DNA of 64,000 bases, taken from positions 26,166,914 to 26,230,913 of the forward strand of contig OZ026601.1 of the NCBI GenBank assembly GCA_964020085.1, in the 5' to 3' direction. Below, in pieces: positions 11,815-22,400 of this stretch. Below the pieces are notes generated by a model, which was not told the DNA's origin, searched no databases, and saw only the letters and a list, made by a program, of their open reading frames with translations. The position numbers were made by a program, and so were the translations under genes. The DNA comes from Micromussa lordhowensis. Taxonomy: Eukaryota > Cnidaria > Anthozoa > Scleractinia > Lobophylliidae. Every line of letters starts with the position of its first letter. Within the stretch, counting starts at the first letter, position 1.

Positions 11815-12400
11815 CATGTATTTCACATCATATTTGATTTTTCACATGCTATATTATGTTCCACTTGCCTTTAACGATTTTTCATACACCACCACAATAT
11901 CATTTCACAGGCCACAATTTTTCACATGTAGATTTGTGATTATTTTGTATGGAGCTCACTAAGTTAAACCTTAATAAATGTTCGTTTTCACATGGCTTTT
12001 TTACGCAGTTTGAAAACATATCATTTTTCACATGGTGTTTCACATGCTAAATTTAAGACACTGGTTTCTAGTTTCGCATTGCTTATGAGTAATTCACATG
12101 CATGTGAAATGTCAGATGCAGCTATGATATTAAATATTAGGAGAAATGTAGACTCGGAAAAAAAATCTGAGTCCCAGACGGGATTTGAACCCATGACCCT
12201 CCGTGATCTAGTCGGATGCTCTAACCACTGAGCTACTGGAGACTCTATGGTGAGCAAGGGTCAATTTCTGGGTCTTGACTGGAACCGCATCGCATGGCTA
12301 CACAGCCAAGTATTGACTAGCACATGTGAAACTCACTAACCGCATTCCACATGGCTGAAGTATTTCACATGTGTTTCACACACGTTTCACATGTTTGCTT
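11815..12400. repeat. Cluster of TTTCACATG-like words
   Basis: At least ten matches to TTCACATG or its complement occur in under 600 bp (for example near 11838, 11919, 11986, 12027, 12038, 12095, 12325, 12361, 12388), interrupted by a tRNA-like fragment at 12160-12255. Spacing is irregular, so it is not a plain tandem repeat. It could be decayed satellite DNA or a binding-site cluster upstream of the granulin coding region. Confidence 0.6.
12160..12255 (-). mobile_element. tRNA-like SINE head (family 3)
   Basis: On the minus strand GAGTCTC and GGGACTC form a seven-pair acceptor stem. Between them lie GTAGCTCAGTGGTTAGAGC (D arm, A-box) and GGGTTCAAATCCC (T arm, B-box). Three extra bases precede the D arm and two follow the T arm, so the cloverleaf is distorted. 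It is followed by a T-run, a possible polymerase III terminator or short SINE tail. Confidence 0.65.
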
Positions 12401-12539
12401 CTGGTAGTTCTGGTAGTAACTCCCTTGGTCATGAATTGTAATTTTATATCAGAGGTACCTGTTCTGCCTCCAGCCTAGCTAATTGGGGTTTTAATCATGT
12501 GTTCATTTACAAAATAAATTATTAATAGTTTTTTCAGTT

Positions 12540-12735
12540 CAAATGAATGTATGGAATGATCATATATTTGAACTGCAGAGAAAGGTACGAAGCCATGATT
12601 GATGATCTCAGCAATACACACAACTTAAGCAGTTGTGAAATTAAAGCCTGAAAAGTATTCAGGCCTGAACGGGATTCAAACCCATAACCTCTACAATACT
12701 GGTGCAGTGCTCTACCAACTGAGCTATCAAGCCAA
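12540..12735 (-). mobile_element. tRNA-Thr-derived SINE (family 4), copy 1
   Basis: The minus-strand head folds as an almost perfect tRNA: acceptor GGCTTGA with TCAGGCC, D arm TAGCTCAGTTGGTAGAGC, anticodon stem CTGCA with TGTAG and T arm ATGGG with CCCGT. The loop reads CCAGTAT, giving AGT at the anticodon position but C instead of the universal T at position 33. A body shared with the next copy (GCTTTAATTTCACA, CTTAAG, TGTGTGTAT) follows, so this is a SINE rather than a functional tRNA. Confidence 0.75.
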
Positions 12736-12839
12736 CTGGGAGTTGGTGACATTGTGAGTTTGTAACATACATGTACCCGTAGATGAAGAATGCAGATCTA
12801 TGAATATATGAAAGGTTATATATTATGTGAACTATGGAG

Positions 12840-12974
12840 AAGATATAAAGACATGATCGATCATCGCAGTGATACACACAACTTAAGCAGGTGTGAAATT
12901 AAAGCCTAAAACAAATTCAGGCCTGAATGTGATTCGAACCCATGACCTCTGCAATACCAGTGCAGTGCTCTCAT
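12840..12974 (-). mobile_element. tRNA-Thr-derived SINE (family 4), 5'-truncated copy 2
   Basis: Carries the 3' half of the same tRNA head with a perfect anticodon stem CTGCA/TGCAG and loop CTGGTAT (GGT, threonine), then the same SINE body as 12540-12735. The 5' half breaks off at 12974 and is replaced by unrelated sequence. Two copies in the same orientation 300 bp apart. Confidence 0.75.
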
Positions 12975-13470
12975 TCCCATTGCAACTTGTACTGGGGTAA
13001 ATGTTGACCAGCTCACTTAAATGGGAACGAAGATATTTAGCATTGGTGTAGGATATGGATGTTGACATGTCAAGTTCTCATAACTAATAGTAACAAATGT
13101 CCAATAAGGAGAATTTGCACCTTGAGCTTGGGACCAAGTTTGTGGTGAGAGAAGGTGTGTTGCACAGCCAAGTAATACACAAGTTTTCATCCATTTGCAA
13201 GTTACCAGTTCTTACATCTGCCCATCTACCTACCTATCTACTAACCACATACTGACATACATGTACCTACCTATAACCACCCAGTTGCTTCCACACCCAC
13301 CTACTTAAAGCTACCTACTGTATCTGCCATTGTACTTATCCATGTGTAATACAAGACACGACTGCCCAAGTCTGTGTTGCCTGCCCAAGTGTGTCTGATT
13401 AATCTAACCAGCCAGGGATATTTTCAAAATAGTTTTTTCTTATTCCAATGTTAAGGCTTTTCCTGTACAG

Positions 13471-16400
13471 ATGAAGTGGTGCAAGGGTTCAGTGTTAATG
13501 CAGCTCTTTAGCTTCATGGTTTTGTCCTATGCTAAGGAAAACGTATGTCCTGGAAGCAAAGCAAGTTGCCCTGAAGACTCAACCTGCTGCCAACTGAGTA
13601 GTGGCAGCTATGGTTGCTGCCCAATTAAGAATGCCATCTGTTGTCAAGATTCTGTTCATTGCTGTCCTGTTGGATACACCTGTGATGTTATAAAGGGTGT
13701 CTGTCAGATGGGTGACAAGTCAAAGCCTTTGCTAAAAAAGATCCCTGCAATTCCAGCTGTGGTATGTTCATGATTTATATTTCTATTCAGTTACTATAAC
13801 CTGTTTGTTCTGCGCAAAGTCTGTGAGCATGCAAGGTTTATATTTCTTTAGCTTAACAGTCACACTCCAGATTGTTGCCAATGGAGAGGCAATTCATCCA
13901 GAGAAAATTGTGTTCCTCCATCCCACATTACTAGTTTGAAAATTTTACTGCTCTTCAAAAGATTAGATTCTCGCAACAGTGTGTGAGGTATGATCTATAC
14001 AGAATATTGTTTAGTTTTTATTACAATATCGTCTTCAGATCTGTCATCACCAAATTCATTGACAACTAGCCTTTATTGGTTATTTTGCTTGGGGCATGAA
14101 CTTGTCCAAGGTTGCCATTGCTTTAGGTTACAGTGTACATGTAACTGTCAGTGCAAATTACATTGTTTCCTTGACTTACCAAAATGAATTTTTAAAGCCC
14201 TAAATGATTGAATTCTCTGATTGAGGGCGGTGACTTATAGACACAAATTGATAAAACTGCATATATTTACTGGTCTTATGCAAGTTGATAATCACTCGAA
14301 ACTTGAACCACACAACTTGATCATTGATCCCCAAAACTCAAAACCTTTGAGCATCCAGTTTTGGGTCACTTTTCTTTTAGTTTTCAGTCAAGAAATCAAG
14401 AATCAATAACATGCTAATTTATTTATTAAATCCATTTTGAACTCACTGGCTATCCTTGTAATGTGATTGGTTCTCAGCGGTGTGATTTATTCACGAATCG
14501 CACTATCTTTTCCTCTAAATTGTATCTTTTTCTCAGCCAGTGAGAATGGGACAGTAAAACAAAACATCCAATCAGATTTTAAGGCTTTTAAACTTACCAA
14601 TTACATTGCAGGAAAATAAAAGACAAAAATGCCATTGTTTGGCAAATTTGGCATCTTGGTTCAATAAATATTCGTCCTGACCAAAATCTTGTTCCTGTAT
14701 TTAGGCTATTAAATTGTGCGATTTAAAAATTGATCTAATAAAGTGGTAATTGAACTTTAGTTCGTGCAATTTTGGTCTGAAATCATACTTGTGATTTCAA
14801 ATCGAACTTGCGCTGCGCTCTCGTTCGATTTTGAAATCACGCATGTGATTTCAGACCAAATTGCACTCCACTCACCATTATTTATCTATTAATTGTTCTT
14901 TGCTCTTATGATTTTTATGCAGACAAGAAATCCCCATAAAGCTATGCTTTTATTATGGAATTAGTTGAATTACAAGTCTTGTTAGTCATCCCGTTACAAC
15001 ACTCAAATCCATATAAGTAAAATAACTTATCAATTTAAAGTAAATAGGTTTAAGCTGTGTCATGTTTACAAAGTGGCACTTTATCCACTGCTTCTGGATC
15101 TAATTGATTTATACGATCATTTGACCCACAGAACGAGATTGCTGAAGGGAATGTTGTCATTTGTGCTAGTGGTGAGGGGCAGTGCCCCCCTGACCACTCC
15201 TGTTGCTCTGTACCAGGGACTGGCCAGGTCCACTGCTGCCCGGGTGGATACTGGTGTGAGAAGGGCGTGTGCCGAGAATCCAGTGTTCAATTTCCTGCAG
15301 CCGTCTTAACTTCATCGTCATCCAAAATTGTGAAATGCAATCAGGAGTTTGCTTGTCCTGACAGGTAATGCTTGATGTGAATGCAACCATTAACATTGCA
15401 AGGCTTTATGTTGCAGAACTTCTGCTGTTATCTTATGTTAGGTTGGCGTTTGTTCCAGTCCAAAGGTACACATGGCTACCAGCTTTTAAATTATTGACGG
15501 GCCACAATTCAACTCTCTAAATTGCAGGTGTAGCAGATGGTTAAATATCTGCAACTGCATGCACTGCATGCACAAAATAGGATTTCATTTCATTCTGCTC
15601 TTCTTGCATTGCAAACAGCTTTCTTGACTTGCCACAAGTCGCTTAATCCTCAAGCAAAGCAACAGGGTAATCTTCCAGCAATGAAGTCACGAGTGCAAAC
15701 AACGTACAAGTAAGTCATAAAAAAGGTCAATCATGAAACCAACAGGGCAGGGAATAAGTATTGGAAAGGACTTTTTGAAAGTCTAACAGCTCTCTTGCAC
15801 CCTCAACCATACTTACAGTATGTAACACATAATGATGGAACAGCTACAGGTTGATTGTTTTCATTCATTGATTAAATGTTGCATTTGTTCATTTTAAACT
15901 TGTAGGCACACCTGCTGCAAAGTTGATAAGAGCTACTTGTGCTGTCCTTTACCACAAGCTGTTTGCTGTTCTGACCACATGCACTGCTGTCAAAGAGGTT
16001 TCAAATGCTCTCCTGATGGAAAGACCTGCTCGTCAGGCACTTATGCCGTGCCAGCCCTTTCTGCATCGTCACCCATATCTTTGAAGAAAGGCTTTAATAA
16101 ACTTCTGCGTCTGATGATGCAGGGTGCAAAAAGAGGAATGTCACCCTCTGTAGAAGATACTGAGTTGTCAGTTGTCAGTAGAGGAAGCAAAATCTTGCCT
16201 TTTTTAGAGAAGCTACCAGCTTCAAAGAGAAACGTTGATGCAAGCAGTGTTGTTTGTCCAGATGGAGCATCTGAGTGTCCAGACGGAAATACATGCTGTA
16301 AACTTTCCTCAGGAGAATGGGGCTGTTGTCCACTTCCAAATGCTGTTTGCTGTAGCGATGGAGAACATTGCTGTCCTAATGGATACACTTGCGATGTTTC

Positions 16401-19400
16401 TGCTGGAACCTGTAGTCAAGGAAACAGACATGTACCAATGGTAACGAAGCTGCCAGCATCAAAGAGAAAACCTGATGTGAACAGCATTGTTTGCCCTGAT
16501 GGACAATCGGAATGTCCCGATGGAGACACATGTTGTAAACTCGCTTCTGGAGAATGGGGCTGCTGTCCACTTCCAGAAGCAGTGTGCTGCAGTGATGGAG
16601 TTCACTGCTGTCCTAATGGATACACCTGCTCTGCGGGAGTTTGCAGTAGAGGAAGCAAAATCTTGCCTTTGTTAGAGAAGCTACCAGCTTCAAAGAGAAA
16701 CGTTGATGAAAGCAGTGTTGTTTGTCCAGATGAGGAATCTGAGTGTCCAGATGGAAACACTTGCTGTAAACTGTCTTCAGGACAATGGGGTTGTTGTCCT
16801 CTTCCACAAGCAGTCTGCTGCAGTGATGGAGTTCACTGCTGTCCTAATGGGTACACTTGCGATGTTTCTGCTGGAACCTGTAGTCAAGAAAGCAAAACTA
16901 GACTTGTTCTAACAAAGCTGCCAGCGTCAAAAATAAAGGTTGACGTGGATAGTGTTGTTTGTCCAGATGGAGCATCTGAGTGTCCAGACGGAAATACATG
17001 CTGTAAACTTTCCTCAGGAGAATGGGGCTGTTGTCCACTTCCAGAAGCAGTGTGCTGCAGTGATGGACTTCACTGCTGTCCTAATGGATACACTTGCGAT
17101 GTTTCTGCTGGAACCTGTAGTCAAGGAAACAGACATGTACCAATGGTAACGAAGCTGCCAGCATCAAAGAGAAAACCTGATGTGAACAGCATTGTTTGCC
17201 CTGATGGACAATCGGAATGTCCCAATGGAGACACGTGTTGTAAACTCGCTTCTGGAGAATGGGGCTGCTGTCCACTTCCAGGAGCAGTGTGCTGCAGTGA
17301 TGGAGTTCACTGCTGTCCTAATGGATACACCTGCTCTGCGGGAGTTTGCAGTAGAGGAAGCAAAATCTTGCCTTTGTTAGAGAAGCTACCAGCTTCAAAG
17401 AGAAACGTTGATGCAAGCAGTGTTGTTTGCCCGGATGAGGAATCTGAGTGTCCAGATGGAAACACTTGCTGTAAACTGTCTTCAGGACAATGGGGTTGTT
17501 GTCCTCTTCCACAAGCAGTCTGCTGCAGTGATGGAGTTCACTGCTGTCCTAATGGGTACACTTGCGATGTTTCTGCTGGAACCTGTAGTCAAGAAAGCAA
17601 AACTAGACCTATTCTAACAAAGCTGCCGGCGTCAAAAATAAAGGTTGACGTGGATAGTGTTGTTTGTCCAGATGGAGCATCTGAGTGTCCAGACGGAAAT
17701 ACATGCTGTAAACTTTCCTCAGGAGAATGGGGCTGTTGTCCACTTCCAAATGCTGTTTGCTGTAGCGATGGAGAACATTGCTGTCCTAATGGATACACTT
17801 GCGATGTTTCTGCTGGAACCTGTAGTCAAGGAAACAGACATGTACCAATGGTAACGAAGCTGCCAGCATCAAAGAGAAAACCTGATGTGAACAGCATTGT
17901 TTGCCCTGATGGACAATCGGAATGTCCCGATGGAGACACATGTTGTAAACTCGCTTCTGGAGAATGGGGCTGCTGTCCACTTCCAGAAGCAGTGTGCTGC
18001 AGTGATGGAGTTCACTGCTGTCCTAATGGATACACCTGCTCTGCGGGAGTTTGCAGTAGAGGAAGCAAAATCTTGCCTTTGTTAGACAAGCTACCAGCTT
18101 CAAAGAGAAACGTTGATGAAAGCAGTGTTGTTTGTCCAGATGAGGAATCTGAGTGTCCAGATGGAAACACTTGCTGTAAACTGTCTTCAGGACAATGGGG
18201 TTGTTGTCCTCTTCCACAAGCAGTCTGCTGCAGTGATGGAGTTCACTGCTGTCCTAATGGGTACACTTGCGATGTTTCTGCTGGAACCTGTAGTCAAGAA
18301 AGCAAAACTAGACTTGTTCTAACAAAGCTGCCAGCGTCAAAAATAAAGGTTGACGTGGATAGTGTTGTTTGTCCAGATGGAGCATCTGAGTGTCCAGACG
18401 GAAATACATGCTGTAAACTTTCCTCAGGAGAATGGGGCTGTTGTCCACTTCCAGAAGCAGTGTGCTGCAGTGATGGACTTCACTGCTGTCCTAATGGATA
18501 CACTTGCGATGTTTCTGCTGGAACCTGTAGTCAAGGAAATAGACATGTACCAATGGTAACGAAGCTGCCAGCATCAAAGAGAAAACCTGATGTGAACAGC
18601 ATTGTTTGCCCTGATGGACAATCGGAATGTCCCGATGGAGACACATGTTGTAAACTCGCTTCTGGAGAATGGGGCTGCTGTCCACTTCCAGAAGCAGTGT
18701 GCTGCAGTGATGGAGTTCACTGCTGTCCTAATGGATACACCTGCTCTGCGGGAGTTTGCAGTAGAGGAAGCAAAATCTTGCCTTTGTTAGACAAGCTACC
18801 AGCTTCAAAGAGAAACGTTGATGCAAGCAGTGTTGTTTGTCCAGATGAGGAATCTGAGTGTCCAGATGGAAACACTTGCTGTAAACTGTCTTCAGGACAA
18901 TGGGGTTGTTGTCCTCTTCCACAAGCAGTCTGCTGCAGTGATGGAGTTCACTGCTGTCCTAATGGGTACACTTGCGATGTTTCTGCTGGAACCTGTAGTC
19001 AAGAAATCAAAACTAGACTTGTTCTAACAAAGCTGCCAGCGTCAAAAATAAAGGTTGACGTGGATAGTGTTGTTTGTCCAGATGGAGCATCTGAGTGTCC
19101 AGACGGAAATACATGCTGTAAACTTTCCTCAGGAGAATGGGGCTGTTGTCCACTACCAGAAGCAGTGTGCTGCAGTGATGGACTTCACTGCTGTCCCAAT
19201 GGATACACTTGCGATGTTTCTGCTGGAACCTGTAGTCAAGGAAATAGACATGTACCAATGGTAACGAAGCTGCCAGCATCAAAGAGAAAACCTGATGTGA
19301 ACAGCATTGTTTGCCCTGATGGACAATCGGAATGTCCCGATGGAGACACATGTTGTAAACTCGCTTCTGGAGAATGGGGCTGCTGTCCACTTCCAGAAGC

Positions 19401-22400
19401 AGTGTGCTGCAGTGATGGAGTTCACTGCTGTCCTAATGGATACACCTGCTCTGCGGGAGTTTGCAGTAGAGGAAGCAAAATCTTGCCTTTGTTAGACAAG
19501 CTACCAGCTTCAAAGAGAAACGTTGATGCAAGCAGTGTTGTTTGTCCAGATGAGGAATCTGAGTGTCCAGATGGAAACACTTGCTGTAAACTGTCTTCAG
19601 GACAATGGGGTTGTTGTCCTCTTCCACAAGCAGTCTGCTGCAGTGATGGAGTTCACTGCTGTCCTAATGGGTACACTTGCGATGTTTCTGCTGGAACCTG
19701 TAGTCAAGAAAGCAAAACTAGACTTGTTCTAACAAAGCTGCCAGCGTCAAAAATAAAGGTTGACGTGGATAGTGTTGTTTGTCCAGATGGAGCATCTGAG
19801 TGTCCAGACGGAAATACATGCTGTAAACTTTCCTCAGGAGAATGGGGCTGTTGTCCACTTCCAGAAGCAGTGTGCTGCAGTGATGGACTTCACTGCTGTC
19901 CTAATGGATACACTTGCGATGTTTCTGCTGGAACATGTAGTCAAGGAAACAGACATATACCATTGGTAACGAAGCTTCCAGCATCAAAGCGAAAATCTAG
20001 TGCAAACGTTATTTGCCCTGATAAGCAATTTGATTGTCCAGGTGGAACCACATGTTGTAAACTTTCCTCAGGACAATGGGGTTGTTGTCCACTTCCACAT
20101 GCTGTCTGCTGTGATGATGGAAAACATTGCTGTCCTGAAGGGTACACTTGCGATGTCGCGGCTAGAACCTGCGATAAAGGAAGCGAAAGTATCAATATGT
20201 TTCAGAAGGTTCTGGCAGTGGAGAAAACCAGTGAGGAGAGGGAATTTGATGGCGTAGTCTGCCCTGACAAAAAGTATCAATGTCCGAACGGAACCACATG
20301 TTGCAAGCTTTCCTCTGGAACATTTGGATGCTGCCCGTTAAAAGATGCTGTTTGCTGCAGTGATAATAAGCACTGCTGCCCTGAAGGATACATCTGTGAT
20401 GTGAAGCAAGGTTAGTTGATCCACATCTTGTTTTTTTTGTCCTTTATCGGACAATGTTATACAGCTAGTATAAAATCCTCTTAATCGGCTGAATCGTTCT
20501 GGTTAAAAAATGTGTTTTGAAAAAAATAATCAGTTGAAATGAAAATTACAATAATTGCTGATTTATTCTTACGAGACATACATGTACATGACCAGATTGG
20601 GAGTTATTGGTAATCAGGAAAACGAAACGTCTGTATACCAGCCGACTGGCCCACTCGATCACGCTTATCCTCCGGATTCTGCAGCATGAAGCGACCCGGA
20701 GTATTTCTACTCTTCGCTGAATGGCATGCTGTTTTAATTCTCTCTGTTTTAATTTACACTCGAGACAGACACTTAATCGCTAATTGTAAATCGATCGGCA
20801 CACTCCAGGGAACATGTTAGAGGGGACGGGAAGCGGGGACATGTTGGTGCGACACTTTTTTCCTCGTGTAACAGTTTTCCTCGTCTTGTTCCCCCAAAAT
20901 GCTGCATGAAATTTAACTTGTTTGAATTAGCGTGAGCAGGAACAATATAAGCAATGCCACATCGTTCGCACTACAACATAAATGAACCTACATCCGCTTC
21001 CTGTGCAATAGCTTGCGTTCTGTCCTCGCTACGTGTATACCAACCTTTAAGGAACGTCACTGAACGCACATGTACATGTATGTACCTTGCCCTTGTTGCA
21101 AATGTGGAGACCCTGGTGCGTCGGCTTATGCTTATTTGATCGCCGTTACGCATATCAATTCAGAGAAGGTTTTATTCTCTGTTGCAAATCCTGAAAGTTA
21201 AACTTAATGATGCATTCATTCCACCTTAAACTGTCATTCCAACTGTCATTCCAATGTTGAAGTTATTTAAGAAATAGTATTTTATTATTTTAACACTCGC
21301 ATTTTAGCGCTTGTATTTACATATTTTATCATCGACATTCTCGCGCCTTAATTTGTACTTATATATGTATATTTCATTCGCTTTTTCTATAACTTGAAAA
21401 TGATCTCAGAGAGATCGAAACGTCGTTTTTTATCGCTGGTTTTTATTCTGAATTTATATAGCGCTCATTTCCAAAGCTCAATGGCGCTTTACAATGTCTG
21501 TGATTGAAGTTAAAACTACTACTTCAAATTACAATAGCGTTATAGGAATTTTTTTGTTAAAAAATGGCCTAACAAAAGACGTTGCTTAACAACACCTTAC
21601 CAGGCTTGTGTATAATGCTTGTGCCTGTGCCAGTGACTTTACTTGTGCTTGTGAAAGCAACGCCATTGATAGTTGAAGACTTGCGTAGTAAATAGATTGG
21701 AAACGATCGATTCGTGTTACGCCGCGAAAACTAAGTGTTTCATTTTTGGCAGGTAAATGCAATAAAACCGCTGAACACATCAACGTGATAAACAACATCC
21801 CAGTTACCAGGGCGTCAACAGGTATGTAAGGTTAATGAAAAGTACCCTTATCCTTAATGCCTAAATATGAGTTCAGTGGCGATTTTAAGCCACACTTACG
21901 GTGTTGGGTGCAGTGCGACTGCCACTGAATAGATGGGATTTTCTATTCCACGAGTCTGTTGAGTTGGAAGTTGGCTTTTATAGCTTTCCAGATAGATGTA
22001 AATAGTTTAATTCTTTTTTTGTTTGTTTGTTTTTTTTTTGTTGTTGTTTTGTTAGCATTATTCTCGACTCATTAGCTACTTAAGCTAGGAGCCTAATAAG
22101 CTCCAGGCCCTCGAGTATAAATAAAGTTTTCAGTTTTAAGTTTTCAGCTTGTTTGTGCTTCAGATGATTGTTGCAATGGATTCCAGATCGAGAGACCAGT
22201 ATTCCTGCGCAGACCAGATTTCAACCCAGAGCAGGCCCATTGTGGGGCCTGTCTGGTTGTCTGTCTGTCTGTCGTTGGTTGGCTGTTTGGCTGGCTAGCT
22301 CACTGGCCTGGTTGGTAGAGCGTCAGTCCTCGGGTCTATCTGTTTTTGTAGTCTTTGTGTCTGTCTTCGTACTCATCGGTTCAGTTTTCTTTTTCAGTTT

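Larger units (their letters stand above)
9038..13470 (+). other. Presumed 5'UTR intron of the granulin gene, SINE-rich
   Basis: If the exon at about 9.0 kb belongs to the granulin gene, this whole interval is its first intron. It holds repeat-derived open frames around 9.1-10.0 kb, four tRNA-derived SINE pieces, and a cluster of TTTCACATG-like words at 11.8-12.4 kb. It ends in a pyrimidine tract and TTCCTGTACAG. No coding exon was recognised inside. Confidence 0.35.

Noticed and set aside
16249..20010. Regular repeats considered as a CRISPR-like or satellite array
   Set aside because: The units are 705 bp, lie in an open frame and encode granulin cysteine patterns in a eukaryotic genome.
16041..20280. 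Dozens of 60-125-codon frames on both strands in the granulin exon
   Set aside because: They repeat every 705 bp because they are off-frame shadows of the granulin array.
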